Shown one piece after another: positions 31,338-32,556 of a stretch of 32,556 nt of DNA. This DNA is from Nitrospira sp. (GTDB lineage: Bacteria; Nitrospirota; Nitrospiria; Nitrospirales; Nitrospiraceae). Where the stretch lies: NCBI GenBank assembly GCA_029865485.1, contig JAOUGT010000014.1:1-32556 (forward strand), read 5' to 3'. The notes beneath the pieces were generated by a model that was not told the DNA's origin, did not search any database, and saw only the letters and a program-made list of their open reading frames with translations. The stretch's first letter is position 1. Every line of letters begins with the position of its first letter. A program made the translations under genes and the position numbers.

Positions 31338-31616
31338 ATGACGAAAGCGCAGATTATCGAAAAAGTCTCGGAGCAAGTCACGACCTTGACCAAGCGGCAG
31401 GCAGAAGTCGTGGTCAATACGATTTTTGATTGTGTGCGAGACTCGTTGAAAAATGGAGATAAGACGGAAATTCGAGGGTTCGGTAGCTTTCGCCTGCGCG
31501 CTCGTCGAATGAAAGAGGGACGGAATCCCAAGACCGGGGAGACCGTCGCAGTTCCGGCCAAGCGAGTCCCGTTTTTCAAAGCCGGCAAAGAGATCAAAGA
31601 GTTACTGAATCAATAA
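31338..31616 (+). CDS. ihfB: HU/IHF family DNA-binding protein, IHF-beta-like
   Basis: 92 residues. It has MTKAQIIEKVSEQ, then IRGFGSFRLRARRMKEGRNPKTGETVAVPAKRVP with FKAGKEIKELL at the end. The IRGFGSF start of the arm and the position shortly after rpsA match IHF-beta (E. coli order cmk-rpsA-ihfB). HU in this window has VNFGTF instead. IHF normally needs an alpha partner, not seen here, so a homodimer is possible. The ATG at 31338 has GGAGGGAAG upstream and is preferred to the longer open frame from 31311. Confidence 0.93.
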   Translation: MTKAQIIEKVSEQVTTLTKRQAEVVVNTIFDCVRDSLKNGDKTEIRGFGSFRLRARRMKEGRNPKTGETVAVPAKRVPFFKAGKEIKELLNQ

Positions 31617-31647
31617 CGACGTAGCGCTCTCATAAGGATTCAGATCG

Positions 31648-32556
31648 ATGTCAGACCCATCTCAGTTTGCAGCGGCGGATATCCGGTGGACCGACGGCGC
31701 ATTGAAACGCATGGAACGTGCGCCAATTTTTCTACGCGGCATGGTCCGTCGCTTGGCTGAAAAAAAAGCGCGTGAATTGGGGTATGAAGAAATTACCGAG
31801 GAAGTTCTGGAGCGCTTCAAGGGGCAGATGATGGGCGGAATGGGCGGAGAAGCCGGCATGACGGCTGCCGCCGAAGCGATGGAACAAGGGCGGCTCCCCT
31901 GGACGGCTGCGGCAAAAGAGCGATTGGCCACCGTGCCGGAATTCATGCAGGCCATGATCAAACAGATTGCGGAGGAGATCGCCAAGGAGCGAGGGCATCT
32001 GGAAGTCAACATCGAGTTATTTGAAAAGGTTGAAGCACTCGGTGATCCTCGCGAAGAAGACAAGCCTTCAATGGAGTGGACGGAGGGTGCCTTGTCGTTA
32101 CTTCAGGACAAACTCAAAGACTCCCCGCCCATCGCGCTAGACTTCGTGACGGATATGCTGAAGCGTGATACCGAAGACCTCGCCAGAGAGAAGCAGCTGA
32201 CGCGCATCGATGAATCGATACTACGTGAGGTTTGGGATGCCCCTCAGGCCAAAATTGGTTGGACGGACGACGCCTGGAAGCGGCTTCAGACATCTCCTGA
32301 CTTTGTCCGAAGTGGGATCAGAAAAGCCGCCGAGCGGCGGGCTCGTAAGCTGGGCTTGAAGGAGATCGACTCCGACCATTTGACGACATTTCGGAATCAG
32401 GCCATGATGAAGGCGGTGAAGCGCATCCGCTCATTCGGCTATCAAGAACTAACATTTGACGCATTTGAAACCGCCCTTAAGAAGACCAAACGGCTGCAGA
32501 GCAATGACCAGGCCGAGAAGCGGCTCCAAGAGATCCGTGGTCACTTTGCCGATCCG
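31648..32556 (+). CDS. Protein with at least four PCP_red-type modules, 5' part
   Basis: 303 codons are visible and the frame runs off the right edge. The modules start at W14 (IRWTDGALKRMERAPIFLR), W85 (LPWTAAAKERLATVPEFMQ), W144 (MEWTEGALSLLQDKLKDSP) and W205 (IGWTDDAWKRLQTSPDFVR), about 60 residues apart. Each has an amphipathic helix rich in Arg/Lys and then a GxxE[IV]-type strand or turn. They fit PCP_red. A Met/Gly-rich insert MMGGMGGEAGM follows the first. No signal peptide or membrane segment is seen, so it is probably cytosolic. The ATG at 31648 has ATAAGGATT upstream and lies 31 bases after ihfB. It is related in domain content to the gene at 16947. Function unknown. Confidence 0.82.
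   Translation, partial: MSDPSQFAAADIRWTDGALKRMERAPIFLRGMVRRLAEKKARELGYEEITEEVLERFKGQMMGGMGGEAGMTAAAEAMEQGRLPWTAAAKERLATVPEFMQAMIKQIAEEIAKERGHLEVNIELFEKVEALGDPREEDKPSMEWTEGALSLLQDKLKDSPPIALDFVTDMLKRDTEDLAREKQLTRIDESILREVWDAPQAKIGWTDDAWKRLQTSPDFVRSGIRKAAERRARKLGLKEIDSDHLTTFRNQAMMKAVKRIRSFGYQELTFDAFETALKKTKRLQSNDQAEKRLQEIRGHFADP

Overview
The window is a gene-dense stretch of bacterial chromosome. Its content best fits a Nitrospira-like member of the Nitrospirota. The clues are a short archaeal/eukaryotic-type PheT without the bacterial C-terminal domain, proteins built from repeated PCP_red-type (protochlorophyllide reductase 57 kDa subunit) domains with no photosynthesis genes nearby, and a large sulfite reductase carrying a C-terminal TusA domain. 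This assignment is inference; no rRNA or other decisive marker is present. No insertion sequence, prophage, integrase or CRISPR array was found.

Layout. (1) 1-4528, translation: the 3' part of pheT (+) converges on thrS-infC-rpmI-rplT (-), with a perfect 17-bp hairpin between them; infC seems to start at AUC. A tRNA-Val(GAC) lies upstream of thrS. (2) 4662-5588 (-): HU and a Fis-type regulator with its own promoter. (3) 5839-13492 (+): a sulfate assimilation operon led by an Rrf2-family regulator behind a sigma70-like promoter with a palindrome over the start region. The genes are rrf2, sulfite reductase-TusA, APS-type cysH, a TrpD2-like gene, cysD, and cysN fused to a lidless APS-kinase-like domain. 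Together they would take sulfate to APS, sulfite and sulfide without PAPS. (4) 13851-16850 (+): an OmpA-domain envelope protein, translationally coupled to a membrane-anchored coiled-coil protein with three tandem helix-hairpin-helix modules. A decayed fourth module lies after an in-frame TGA. (5) 16947-18511 (+): a zinc-ribbon/double PCP_red protein, a terminator hairpin and a histidine-rich multipass membrane protein. (6) 18703-21635 (+): yebC, ruvA, a small secreted cysteine-rich protein, ruvB; ruvC is not here. (7) 21687-31616 (+): a long aromatic amino acid run, pheA-hisC-aroF-tyrA-aroA, continuing into cmk-plsC-rpsA-sppA-ihfB. (8) 31648 to the right edge: a protein of at least four PCP_red-like modules.

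The most unusual material is the sulfur operon and the OmpA/helix-hairpin-helix pair. In the sulfur operon the sulfite reductase has a complete four-cysteine cluster motif in both halves plus a sulfur-carrier domain, there is a non-canonical TrpD2 gene, and the APS kinase domain has lost its lid. The helix-hairpin-helix array shows recent tandem duplication and decay. The two PCP_red proteins are a further poorly understood element.
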